Assembly (NCBI GenBank): GCA_041179245.1
Contig: JBEGTT010000054.1
Coordinates: 1 to 6,265, forward strand
DNA length: 6,265 bases
Direction: 5' to 3'
From: JBEGTT01 sp041179245
GTDB taxonomy: Bacteria > Pseudomonadota > Gammaproteobacteria > Burkholderiales > Rhodocyclaceae
Part shown: piece by piece, positions 1-6,265 of the stretch
Layout: every line of letters begins with the position of its first letter
Numbering within the stretch: the stretch's first letter is position 1
Made by a program: the position numbers and the translations under genes
Notes under the pieces: generated by a model
Database searches by the model: none
The model's input: the letters and a program-made list of their open reading frames with translations, nothing else
Told to the model about the DNA's origin: nothing

Positions 1-2192
1 ATTTGTACGTCAGTCAGAAACACGTCGTAAACTTCCGGCGTCGCCAAATGTTCCAATGCACTCAGACCATCGTCGGTGATCGTGCATTGAGCACCTTCCT
101 GCTCAAGGAGTTCTCTCAGCACCCATTGATTCACCTTGTCATCTTCAGCGGCAAGTATGCGAACCCCTTCTAAGCGCCTGCTAACTGCGGGTATTTCAGG
201 TTCCATCGGTGAGGCGAGCAACGAGGCATCAGCGGTTTTTGCTGGAATCCGCACCGTAAAGCAGGTACCGATACCGGGCTGGCTGGCCACATCAACACTG
301 CCCTCCATCAGGTCCACAATGCGTTTACTAATCGTTAGACCAAGACCTGTGCCACCGTACTGTCTGGTCGTCGACGAGTCGCCTTGCTCAAAAGGCTGGA
401 ATAGGCGCGACAACTGCTCGTGATTCATCCCAATTCCCGTATCCAGAATGGAAAAAACCAACCAATAACCTTCCGATGCCTTAGCGACTCTCACCTGCAA
501 CTGAACCTTACCCTGTTCAGTAAATTTGATGGCATTGCCGATAAGGTTAACCAGCACCTGCGTCAGTCGGATTTCGTCGACCAAAATAGCCTCGGGCAGC
601 TCAGGTGCCTGATCGAGACTAAACTCAAGCCCCTTACTTTGAGCCGCTTGCGTGGTGATGCGCATGGTTTGCTGCAACAGGTCAGCCAGACGTACCGGGC
701 GGAACTCAAGTTGCAACTTGCCGGCTTCGACCTTAGCCATATCAAGAATGTCATTAACCAGCGACAACAGAAGCCGTCCAGAATCCCGAATTTGGCCCAG
801 GTAGGGTTTCAATGAGACGCCTTCCTGGGCACGCAAACCTACCTGCGCCATCCCGAGAATGGCGTTTAAGGGGGTGCGAATCTCATGACTCATATTGGAC
901 AAAAACTCACTCTTTGCACCAGCCGCCTCAACCGTCTGCTGCATAGCGTGGCGTAACTCGATGGTTTTTTCGTCCACCATCTGAGCAAGATGGTCACGGT
1001 GACGAGTCAGTTCCATTTCCAGCGTTTTTTGCTCGGTAATATCGCGAATATTGCCAACCCAGATATACGAACCATCCGCCAATCGTGTTGGAGCACCACT
1101 TTCGCCCAGATGCCATCGACGCCCCTTACGCGGCAAATCCACTTGCCATTCCGCTTGCCAAGGTGAGAGAGTTGCTTGTGAACTGGCAGTTTTCTCAAGC
1201 ATTTTTTCAAGGTCTTCCGGCACGATGCGCTGGAAGGCTCGGTTAACGTCTTGCATCAGCTCTTCTGGCGTAACTTCAAAGATCTCGGCAACACCGGGGC
1301 TAACAAAGGGGAAGCAATACTCACCGGGCGCCGTGCATTTAAATTGATACGACATGCCCGGGATTTGGGCAGCGACATCCTTCAGCAAACGAGCCTGATC
1401 GCGCAACAAGCGTTTAGGCTGCATCAACATGTAATTACCGACCACCCATAGCATCAGTGAGTAAGACCACAACTTAAAAGTATGTCCAAGCAAATTAGAA
1501 ATGTCATACATTTTCACGTACCACGTGAAGCACAATTCGGTGACCACGTTGAGGCCCAGAACACACAAAATAACGTGGTAAAGACTGGGTTCAAGTAGCG
1601 CTTGCCGTTGGCAAAGGGTCAGTGCGCAGAGAAAATAAAAGAAGATGAGCGCCCATTCCCAGCCAAGCTTAAATGCTGAGAGACCATTAACCGGATCCCA
1701 AGCCACCGGAAATACCCCGGCAAATACAAGCGCAACCAAGGTAACGCTCAACAAGCCAAACCCCGGAAATAACCACCGTTCAGGAGGACGTCCGGCGAGG
1801 TAACGGGGTGCCAGAAAAAGTGCTGCCATCTCTACTGAGCGTGCGCACATCCACAGTAGCGGTGGCGTGTCTCTTGGCAGAGTACTGCCCAAGACCATGC
1901 CTTCGTAGGTGAGCGTATGAAAGATATCGATCAGCGATGACCAGAAATACCCCATCGCAATACACAGCAGAAAACTGTTACGCGTAAAACTAAAAGTACG
2001 TTGTGCGACCAGATAAAGCGATACCCCGATCACGACCGAGAACAACTCCGCCAGCGAATGAAACCAGACGTATCCGAAAAAACTGCTGGCAAATAAAAAC
2101 AAGGCGAGAGAGATAGGGGCGACAAATTCACGCCAGATCGATTTGGGTTCGTAGTCACTATAAATAAAGGTATTAATCAATTTTTGATCCAC
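1..2192 (-). CDS. Hybrid sensor histidine kinase, MASE3-PAS-HisKA-HATPase_c-REC (partial, C-terminus beyond left edge)
   Basis: The reading frame is open without a stop from a GTG start at 2192 to the window edge, giving 730 visible residues. Residues about 24-255 are strongly hydrophobic, with seven or eight likely membrane helices. They carry MASE3-like motifs: FHSLAELFSVVIG (44-56) and DIFHTLTYEGM (89-99). A PAS/PAC region follows (about 265-388, ending RDITEQK), then a charged, probably coiled-coil linker (388-425). The HisKA H-box SHEIRTPLN places the phosphorylated His at 436. The ATPase has an N-box (N549, N553), a G1 box DTGIGM (584-589), an F-box (RLFQPFEQ, 596-603) and a G2 box GGTGLGL (613-619). 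A receiver domain begins near 678 with acidic pocket E683/D684/D685 and acceptor D728, and is cut three residues later. The protein should be an inner-membrane kinase that autophosphorylates and passes phosphate to its own receiver, then probably to the HPt encoded upstream. The stimulus is unknown. No key residue is missing in the visible part. A further C-terminal module beyond the edge cannot be excluded. Confidence 0.95.
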   Translation of the reverse strand, partial: MDQKLINTFIYSDYEPKSIWREFVAPISLALFLFASSFFGYVWFHSLAELFSVVIGVSLYLVAQRTFSFTRNSFLLCIAMGYFWSSLIDIFHTLTYEGMVLGSTLPRDTPPLLWMCARSVEMAALFLAPRYLAGRPPERWLFPGFGLLSVTLVALVFAGVFPVAWDPVNGLSAFKLGWEWALIFFYFLCALTLCQRQALLEPSLYHVILCVLGLNVVTELCFTWYVKMYDISNLLGHTFKLWSYSLMLWVVGNYMLMQPKRLLRDQARLLKDVAAQIPGMSYQFKCTAPGEYCFPFVSPGVAEIFEVTPEELMQDVNRAFQRIVPEDLEKMLEKTASSQATLSPWQAEWQVDLPRKGRRWHLGESGAPTRLADGSYIWVGNIRDITEQKTLEMELTRHRDHLAQMVDEKTIELRHAMQQTVEAAGAKSEFLSNMSHEIRTPLNAILGMAQVGLRAQEGVSLKPYLGQIRDSGRLLLSLVNDILDMAKVEAGKLQLEFRPVRLADLLQQTMRITTQAAQSKGLEFSLDQAPELPEAILVDEIRLTQVLVNLIGNAIKFTEQGKVQLQVRVAKASEGYWLVFSILDTGIGMNHEQLSRLFQPFEQGDSSTTRQYGGTGLGLTISKRIVDLMEGSVDVASQPGIGTCFTVRIPAKTADASLLASPMEPEIPAVSRRLEGVRILAAEDDKVNQWVLRELLEQEGAQCTITDDGLSALEHLATPEVYDVFLTDVQ

Positions 2193-2274
2193 TACATACC
2201 TTCTCGACACCAAGCCTCAAGTCGTTCCGACAAATCGTGACTATTTAAGTTATCCGTTGATAGGTTCACGGCAA
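2193..2274 (-). other. 82-bp gap between response regulator and hybrid kinase, no clear promoter or terminator
   Basis: This gap separates the regulator stop (TAG, 2277-2275) from the kinase start. I see the kinase ribosome binding site at its promoter-distal end. There is no convincing -35/-10 pair and no GC-rich stem followed by a T-run. A small GTCG-GAA-CGAC inverted repeat (2221-2231) has only 4-bp arms and is not persuasive as a hairpin. The simplest reading is read-through from the upstream genes, with a weak internal promoter still possible. Confidence 0.5.
2199..2205 (-). promoter_or_regulatory. Ribosome binding site that sets the GTG start of the hybrid kinase
   Basis: Read on the minus strand, GAGAAGG is followed by a 6-base spacer (TATGTA) and then GTG at 2192-2190. 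The nearby ATG at 2197-2195 is in another frame, is followed directly by TAG, and lies only one base after the purine tract, so it cannot be the start. Another in-frame GTG at 2210 lies upstream of the Shine-Dalgarno sequence and has no comparable site of its own. The kinase therefore most likely begins at 2192. Confidence 0.7.
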
Positions 2275-3405
2275 CTAACCAACGTTACTTGGTAGTAATG
2301 ACCCTAATTTTTCCTGCAGGGAGGCTAAGACATCAGTAAATTCATTGCCAAAATCGTAATACGCAACCAGTTCATCCGAACGCTGCCGAATAACTTCCAA
2401 CATCTGATCTTCCTGATCGTTGCCAAGCCCCAATGGCCCAAAAATACTCTGTAGATCATTGACCAAATACTCCGTATGAAGGGTGCTGTTAAAGTGAGCT
2501 TCTTTGTATTTTTTCCCATACTTGTCGGTCAACACCGTTAGCACCAGCAAAATATACTGCGCTTCGGAAAGCAGACGATTCTTGTCCCGGAGGGTTTGCA
2601 AGGCCACAATTTTTGCGTTAGCACTTTCCGCGACAATGGCAAGATTGTCTCTAATCCGGCCACAGGCATCACTGTCTTGAACCGGCATATTGGTCACCAG
2701 AATGGTGATCTGGTCGTAATTGAATACTGCTCTAGTTTTAAATTCAAAAATCCGCCCTTGGTCACGAACATGGCTCACAACAGCCACTTCCATTGGCCAA
2801 TTTTCCCCCTGCCGACTGACTGTTTTATCTCCTTCGGGCAATCGAACCTGAATAATTCCAGAAAATTTGTAGCGATCTAGAACCTCTAAGGTAGCCTCAA
2901 CGACATCATCGTAAGACGAGCATTCATTAAGTGACCTAAGGTATTTAATAAGTACCGCGTACTCACCCAAATTGGTCATAAAAATCGAGGCTAATTGTTC
3001 AGAGCTTTCCGCTTGATCCAACAACAACTCCCGATCACTCTTGATACGCAAGAGGTTGTCAATTTTTTGTTCGAGGACCGTATGGTCAAAAGGCTTGGTG
3101 ATGTAATCCTGCGCACCTGCCTCATAGCCTGCCAGAATTGCACTGGGTGAATCGTGGCTGGACAGGAAAATAACCGGCGAAAACTTGCTGCAGGGGAGTG
3201 CTCTTATACGACGGCACAATTCGTAACCATCAACACCCGGTAATTCGACATCGAGTACGAAAAGATCAGGAAAATCCTGATCCAATCCCATCAAACAGCT
3301 TTCTGCATCTCCAAAAACAGAGACGTCGTAATGATCTTCAAGCATCGCCTGAACAATCACGCCAGTGGAGACATCGTCATCAACCAAGAATATCGTCTTC
3401 TTCAT
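2275..3405 (-). CDS. Response regulator: REC domain plus unassigned GAF-like/helical C-terminal region
   Basis: The protein is 376 residues from the ATG at 3405-3403. Residues 1-120 form a canonical CheY-like receiver: acidic pocket D9-D11, phospho-acceptor D52 in FVLDVELPGVDG, S82 in VIFLSS, and K104-P105 in ITKPF. A helical linker (about 112-160, Q/E/L-rich) follows. Residues about 160-270 alternate strand-like and helix-like stretches (SGIIQVRLP, TILVTNMP, GRIRDNLAIVAE) and resemble a degenerate GAF-type fold, though this is a judgement by eye. The remainder (270-376) is charged and mostly helical. I see no helix-turn-helix, GGDEF, EAL, HD-GYP, methylesterase or phosphatase motif, so the output is unknown. 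An in-frame ATG at 3438 would add 11 residues overlapping the HPt gene. The 3405 start is preferred because MKKTIFLVDDD is the usual receiver N-terminus and the ATG lies one base after the HPt stop. It is the probable terminal phospho-acceptor of the relay encoded here. Confidence 0.92.
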   Translation of the reverse strand: MKKTIFLVDDDVSTGVIVQAMLEDHYDVSVFGDAESCLMGLDQDFPDLFVLDVELPGVDGYELCRRIRALPCSKFSPVIFLSSHDSPSAILAGYEAGAQDYITKPFDHTVLEQKIDNLLRIKSDRELLLDQAESSEQLASIFMTNLGEYAVLIKYLRSLNECSSYDDVVEATLEVLDRYKFSGIIQVRLPEGDKTVSRQGENWPMEVAVVSHVRDQGRIFEFKTRAVFNYDQITILVTNMPVQDSDACGRIRDNLAIVAESANAKIVALQTLRDKNRLLSEAQYILLVLTVLTDKYGKKYKEAHFNSTLHTEYLVNDLQSIFGPLGLGNDQEDQMLEVIRQRSDELVAYYDFGNEFTDVLASLQEKLGSLLPSNVG

Positions 3406-3406
3406 T

Positions 3407-3757
3407 TCATGCCCCAGAAATAACCCCAGCCATTTCAATCAACATCGCATCGACCAGCTCTGCAAGCTCAGTACCTTTGGTGAAAGCCATCTGATTCTGA
3501 GCAATAGCCAACGTTTCAACCTCCCCGGCTAAGGCCTGCACTGATAAAGCATGAAGATTAGCCGCAGTACCTCTCACCCCATGCGCTAGCTTTGCTAACA
3601 CGTCAAATTGCCCAGCCGAGATGGCCTCGCGAACTTCAGACGGCTTATTGAGCTGCGAACCATGCGCCGCAGCGACCAATTTTTCGACAAGCCCGGGTTT
3701 AATGCCAAACTTGCTTCGCAGAAGATCCCACTCAACGATTTTGCTCGTTTGGTCCAT
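3407..3757 (-). CDS. HPt-domain phosphotransfer protein
   Basis: This is a 116-residue single-domain protein, the usual size for a free-standing histidine phosphotransfer protein. The HPt signature AHGVRGTAANLHA places the phosphorylated His at 59, with R62 and G63 in the conserved His-x-x-(K/R)-Gly pattern. The rest is predicted helical, consistent with the four-helix HPt bundle, and there is no signal peptide or membrane segment, so it should be cytoplasmic. By family knowledge it carries phosphate between the kinase receiver (D728) and a separate receiver, most simply D52 of the regulator encoded next. It is the first gene of the leftward cassette. Its TGA stop (3409-3407) is one base before the regulator ATG, in the arrangement ATGAAATG, which suggests translational coupling and roughly matched synthesis. 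The start at 3757 is chosen because GGAG sits 7 bases upstream. An in-frame GTG at 3778 would add only MTARRCG and would include that Shine-Dalgarno site. Confidence 0.92.
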   Translation of the reverse strand: MDQTSKIVEWDLLRSKFGIKPGLVEKLVAAAHGSQLNKPSEVREAISAGQFDVLAKLAHGVRGTAANLHALSVQALAGEVETLAIAQNQMAFTKGTELAELVDAMLIEMAGVISGA

Positions 3758-3764
3758 GCCACAT

Positions 3765-3768
3765 CTCC
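3765..3768 (-). promoter_or_regulatory. Ribosome binding site of the HPt gene
   Basis: On the minus strand CGGAGAT contains GGAG (3768-3765), which is 7 bases from the ATG at 3757. This spacing is close to optimal and decides between that ATG and the in-frame GTG at 3778. Confidence 0.65.
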
Positions 3769-3816
3769 GTGCTGTCACTTGATAGAGACGCGATACTACA
3801 TCAGCTAGATTAGCCA

Positions 3817-3836
3817 GTAACTCTCCCTTGAGTTAC
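3817..3836. repeat. Perfect 7-bp inverted repeat, candidate operator or hairpin
   Basis: GTAACTC (3817-3823) and its exact reverse complement GAGTTAC (3830-3836) flank the 6-base spacer TCCCTT. The repeat lies between two divergently transcribed units. Its right arm overlaps the candidate lplT -35 hexamer (3828-3833), a position suited to a dimeric regulator. It has no downstream T-run, so it is not a typical intrinsic terminator. One such palindrome in about 100 bp is moderately unlikely by chance, but no function is demonstrated. Confidence 0.45.
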
Positions 3837-3873
3837 CATCGCGCCCAAATAATTATTCGAGACACCCCGCATC

Positions 3874-5139
3874 GTGCCTTTCGGCTTTTACATCATCATG
3901 GCAGCCCAGTTTTTTTCCGCGCTTGCCGACAATGCCCTACTCATTGCAGCCATTGCCGCCATGCGGGAAATGCAAGCACCTGCGTCGTACGAGCCTTTAT
4001 TAAAAACATTTTTTACGCTGTCCTATGTGGTGCTGGCAGGGTTTGTTGGTGCATTGGCTGACTCCATGCCGAAATGGCGGGTGATGCTAATCAGTAACGG
4101 CATCAAAATTGTCGGCTGCGCCATGATGTTTTTTGGGGTACACCCGCTGATGGCCTACGCCGTGGTGGGTTTGGGTGCAGCCGCTTACTCCCCTGCCAAA
4201 TATGGCATCCTGACCGAATACCTCCCTCACAGCAAACTGGTGGTCGCCAATGGCTGGATTGAAGGATTAACCGTCGGTGCGATCATCATGGGCGTTGTGC
4301 TGGGCGGGATGCTTATTAAGCCTGATATTGCATTAGACCTTCTATCCTTGGATTTTCCTGGCGTTGAAACCGGTATTGATACGGTGGGTGAAATGGTCAT
4401 GGGGATCGTTGGGCTGCTCTACCTGACGGCTGCCATTTTCAATTTGTACATCCCCGACACCGGCGTGGACTGCACCCCCCTTCGCAAAGACCCCGTCTAT
4501 CTAGTACGTGAGTTCTGGCACTGTCAGAAACTGCTCTGGAAAGACAAATTAGGTCAAGTATCGCTGGCAGTAACCACCCTGTTCTGGGGTGCTGGTGCTA
4601 CTTTGCAATTCATTGTCATCAAATGGTCAGAATCAGCGCTGAATCTAGACCTGTCAAAATCTTCCATGCTGCAAGGCGTCGTTGCCGTGGGCGTTGCCGT
4701 GGGTGCAACCATGGCTGCCAAGTTCATCAGCCTTAAAAAATCTGTGCGCGTTATTCCGTTGGGGATTGTGATGGGCATGATCGTTATCGCCATGAATTTC
4801 GTGACAAACATGACGCTTGCCGTTGTTCTGCTGATCATCATCGGCGCCTTATCCGGCTTCTTTGTTGTTCCCATGAATGCGCTGCTGCAGCACCGAGGCC
4901 ATGTGTTGATGGGTGCAGGCCATTCGATCGCAGTCCAGAACTTCAATGAAAATCTGTCGGTATTACTGATGACCGGCCTGTACTACATGCTTATCCGTCT
5001 GGATGTTCCTATTTACCTTGTCATTACGGCCTTTGGGCTATTTGTCGCCAGCGCCATGTATCTAGTACGCAATCGTCATCTAGCTAACCAGCGCGTGTAC
5101 GACGATGTCGCGCATCTGGATGATGGCCAACTGCACTAA
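3874..5139 (+). CDS. lplT: Lysophospholipid transporter LplT (MFS flippase)
   Basis: The 421-residue polytopic membrane protein has about twelve hydrophobic segments. The N-terminus (GFYIIMAAQFFSALADNALL, 4-23), the MFS motif-A-like GFVGALADSMPKWRVM (56-71), and YSPAKYGILTEYLP (105-118) followed by VVANGWIEGLTV (123-134) are characteristic of LplT. The family moves lysophospholipids, such as lysophosphatidylethanolamine, across the inner membrane to the cytoplasmic face for re-acylation, classically by Aas. E. coli LplT is about 397 residues. The extra length here probably lies in the loop at about 150-175 and a hydrophilic tail (400-421). The GTG at 3874 is the only standard start between the in-frame TAA at 3850-3852 and the first membrane helix, and the ribosome binding site is weak. 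No acyltransferase gene is adjacent in this window. dapC follows after 15 bp, so the two are probably co-transcribed. Confidence 0.9.
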   Translation: MPFGFYIIMAAQFFSALADNALLIAAIAAMREMQAPASYEPLLKTFFTLSYVVLAGFVGALADSMPKWRVMLISNGIKIVGCAMMFFGVHPLMAYAVVGLGAAAYSPAKYGILTEYLPHSKLVVANGWIEGLTVGAIIMGVVLGGMLIKPDIALDLLSLDFPGVETGIDTVGEMVMGIVGLLYLTAAIFNLYIPDTGVDCTPLRKDPVYLVREFWHCQKLLWKDKLGQVSLAVTTLFWGAGATLQFIVIKWSESALNLDLSKSSMLQGVVAVGVAVGATMAAKFISLKKSVRVIPLGIVMGMIVIAMNFVTNMTLAVVLLIIIGALSGFFVVPMNALLQHRGHVLMGAGHSIAVQNFNENLSVLLMTGLYYMLIRLDVPIYLVITAFGLFVASAMYLVRNRHLANQRVYDDVAHLDDGQLH

Positions 5140-5154
5140 CGTTTTTATCTGACC

Positions 5155-6265
5155 ATGAATCCGCACTTATCCAAACTTCAGCCTTATCCCTTTGAAAAAC
5201 TCCGGGCGCTATTTGCCGGTGTCACCCCTGCAGCCAAGCCAGAAATCAAGCTTTCGATTGGTGAACCGCAACACGCCACACCGCAGTTCATCAAAGATGC
5301 GCTCACCGCAGGTTTAGCGGGGCTGGCTAATTACCCAACCACGCAAGGCGTTCCCGCTTTAGGCCAAGCCATTGCCGGCTGGATGGGACGTCGTTACGGC
5401 TTAGAAAACATTAACCCGGAAACAGAAGTTCTGCCGGTCAATGGTTCCCGTGAAGCCCTGTTTGCCTTTGCCCAAACCGTCATTGATGGCAGTAAGCCGG
5501 ATGCTTTGGTGGTTAGCCCAAATCCTTTCTACCAAATCTACGAAGGGGCCGCCTACTTAGCTGGCGCACAACCCCATTTCATCAACACCCTGCCCGCAAA
5601 CAACTTTGCGCTGGACTTAAACAGCCTGTCCGATGCCGAATGGTCTCGGGTTCAGTTGATGTATGTGTGTTCACCCGGCAACCCCACCGGCAAGGTACTG
5701 AATCTGGACGATTGGCGTGAATTATTCGCGCTATCTGACAAACATAACTTCGTCATTGCCTCCGACGAGTGTTATTCCGAAATTTACTTTGACGAAGCCA
5801 ACCCTCCACTGGGTGGCTTGCAGGCAGCCAAACTATTGGGCCGTTCCTTCGACCGTCTGGTGATGTTCTCCAGTTTATCCAAACGCTCCAATGTTCCCGG
5901 TCTGCGTTCTGGTTTTGTCGCGGGTGACGCCAAGCTATTAAAAGCCTTTTTACTGTATCGCACCTACCACGGCTGTGCGATGGCCCCCCCGACCCAAACC
6001 GCTTCCGTCGCCGCCTGGAACGACGAAGCGCATGTGTTGGAAAATCGTCGCTTGTATCGCCAAAAGTTCGATGCCATTACACCGTTGTTGGCTGAAGTGC
6101 TGGACACCGCTAAACCGGATGCCAGTTTTTATCTGTGGGCGAACGTTTCTAAAACCGGTCTGTCAGACACCGAGTTCGCTAGGCGGCTACTCGCTGAGCA
6201 AAACGTGGTCGTCTTGCCCGGCAGTTTCCTTGGCCGCGAAGCCAACGGCGTCAATCCCGGTAAGG
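5155..6265 (+). CDS. dapC: Succinyldiaminopimelate aminotransferase DapC (partial, C-terminus beyond right edge)
   Basis: An uninterrupted frame runs from ATG at 5155 to the window end, giving 370 complete codons. The family is near 400 residues, so roughly 25-35 are missing. It is a fold-type I, class I/II PLP aminotransferase. Visible features are the N-terminal substrate segment LSIGEPQH, cofactor phosphate-binding NGSRE (96-100), SPGNPTGK (173-180, with N176), D204 and Y207 in SDECYSEI, the Schiff-base lysine K243 in SSLSKRSN, and R251 in GLRSGF. By family knowledge the enzyme makes N-succinyl-LL-2,6-diaminopimelate from N-succinyl-2-amino-6-ketopimelate with glutamate as amino donor, in the cytoplasm, supplying lysine and peptidoglycan diaminopimelate. 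The N-terminus (NPHLSKLQPYPFEKLRALF) looks like betaproteobacterial DapC, but related aminotransferases share the active-site motifs, so specificity is inferred. No strong Shine-Dalgarno precedes the ATG. Together with the 15-bp gap after lplT, this suggests translation coupled to lplT. Confidence 0.88.
   Translation, partial: MNPHLSKLQPYPFEKLRALFAGVTPAAKPEIKLSIGEPQHATPQFIKDALTAGLAGLANYPTTQGVPALGQAIAGWMGRRYGLENINPETEVLPVNGSREALFAFAQTVIDGSKPDALVVSPNPFYQIYEGAAYLAGAQPHFINTLPANNFALDLNSLSDAEWSRVQLMYVCSPGNPTGKVLNLDDWRELFALSDKHNFVIASDECYSEIYFDEANPPLGGLQAAKLLGRSFDRLVMFSSLSKRSNVPGLRSGFVAGDAKLLKAFLLYRTYHGCAMAPPTQTASVAAWNDEAHVLENRRLYRQKFDAITPLLAEVLDTAKPDASFYLWANVSKTGLSDTEFARRLLAEQNVVVLPGSFLGREANGVNPGK

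Larger units (their letters stand above)
3758..3873. promoter_or_regulatory. Divergent intergenic region between the phosphorelay cassette and lplT
   Basis: The 116 bp separate the HPt ATG (minus) from the lplT GTG (plus), so promoters for both directions are expected here or overlapping the adjacent genes. On the plus strand TTGAGT (3828-3833) and AATTAT (3851-3856), 17 bases apart, match sigma-70 hexamers at four of six positions each. This weak candidate would give lplT a very short leader. On the minus strand, TAGTAT (3798-3793) is a possible -10 without a good -35. The region also holds the inverted repeat at 3817-3836 and is locally A/T-rich at 3847-3858. No assignment of a transcription start is secure. 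Confidence 0.4.

Noticed and set aside
136..815. Plus-strand open frames opposite the kinase (136-423 and 420-815)
   Set aside because: They lie antisense to the conserved HisKA/HATPase_c/REC coding sequence, their translations look like no protein family, and they are shadows of the minus-strand gene.
2195..2197. ATG just before the kinase GTG
   Set aside because: It is followed immediately by TAG, is out of frame with the kinase and sits only one base from the Shine-Dalgarno tract.
2596..2880. Plus-strand open frame of 94 codons opposite the regulator's GAF-like region
   Set aside because: There is no ribosome binding site or family resemblance. The sense strand has a continuous, conserved-looking frame.
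3406..3438. In-frame ATG at 3438 as start of the response regulator
   Set aside because: It would add 11 residues overlapping the HPt coding end and precede the canonical receiver N-terminus. The ATG at 3405, one base after the HPt stop, fits better.
3758..3778. GTG at 3778 as start of the HPt protein
   Set aside because: The GGAG ribosome binding site at 3768-3765 lies inside this extension and is correctly spaced for the ATG at 3757.
3804..3814. GCTA-GAT-TAGC short inverted repeat
   Set aside because: Its 4-bp arms with a 3-base spacer are expected by chance in a region of this length.
4554..4946. Minus-strand open frame of 130 codons inside lplT
   Set aside because: It is antisense to conserved LplT membrane helices, and its composition (many Met, Thr and Pro) is typical of a reverse reading of a transporter gene.
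3828..5051. Plus-strand frame at 3828-4061 overlapping the lplT start
   Set aside because: It runs out of frame through the LplT N-terminal helix region and has Cys/His/Arg-rich content typical of a spurious frame.
5140..5154. Possible promoter or terminator between lplT and dapC
   Set aside because: Only 15 bp are available. The short T-run has no preceding stem and there are no promoter hexamers.

Overview
The window reads like a proteobacterial chromosome, most likely a betaproteobacterium (possibly Neisseriales/Chromobacteriales-like). This is inferred from the DapC-type aminotransferase and the LplT-type transporter, whose sequences look betaproteobacterial to me, and from a moderate GC content. 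No 16S rRNA or other taxonomic marker is present, so the placement is tentative. Coding density is high, and I see no mobile element, CRISPR array, tRNA or rRNA.

Left half, minus strand (about 3757 down to 1): a three-gene signalling cassette transcribed leftward. Its order is a stand-alone HPt phosphotransfer protein (3757-3407), a response regulator with a receiver domain and an unassigned C-terminal half (3405-2275), and a hybrid histidine kinase (2192 to beyond the left edge). The kinase has the layout MASE3 membrane sensor, PAS, HisKA, HATPase_c, REC, and it is cut by the window edge just after its phospho-acceptor Asp. Together the genes supply every module of a multistep His-Asp-His-Asp phosphorelay: kinase H436, kinase D728, HPt H59, regulator D52. 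HPt and regulator are separated by one base, suggesting translational coupling. The kinase follows after 82 bp with its own clear ribosome binding site and a GTG start.

Middle (3758-3873): a 116-bp divergent intergenic region that should hold the control elements for both directions. Its most distinctive element is a perfect 7-bp inverted repeat with a 6-base spacer.

Right half, plus strand: lplT (3874-5139), a major-facilitator lysophospholipid flippase, and 15 bp later dapC (5155 to beyond the right edge), the PLP-dependent N-succinyldiaminopimelate aminotransferase of lysine/diaminopimelate synthesis. These two are probably co-transcribed. Both touch envelope maintenance (phospholipid recycling and peptidoglycan precursor supply), but a functional link is only inference.

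The most open question is the output of the phosphorelay. The regulator carries no recognisable DNA-binding, GGDEF/EAL or other enzymatic domain, so what the pathway controls cannot be read from the sequence.
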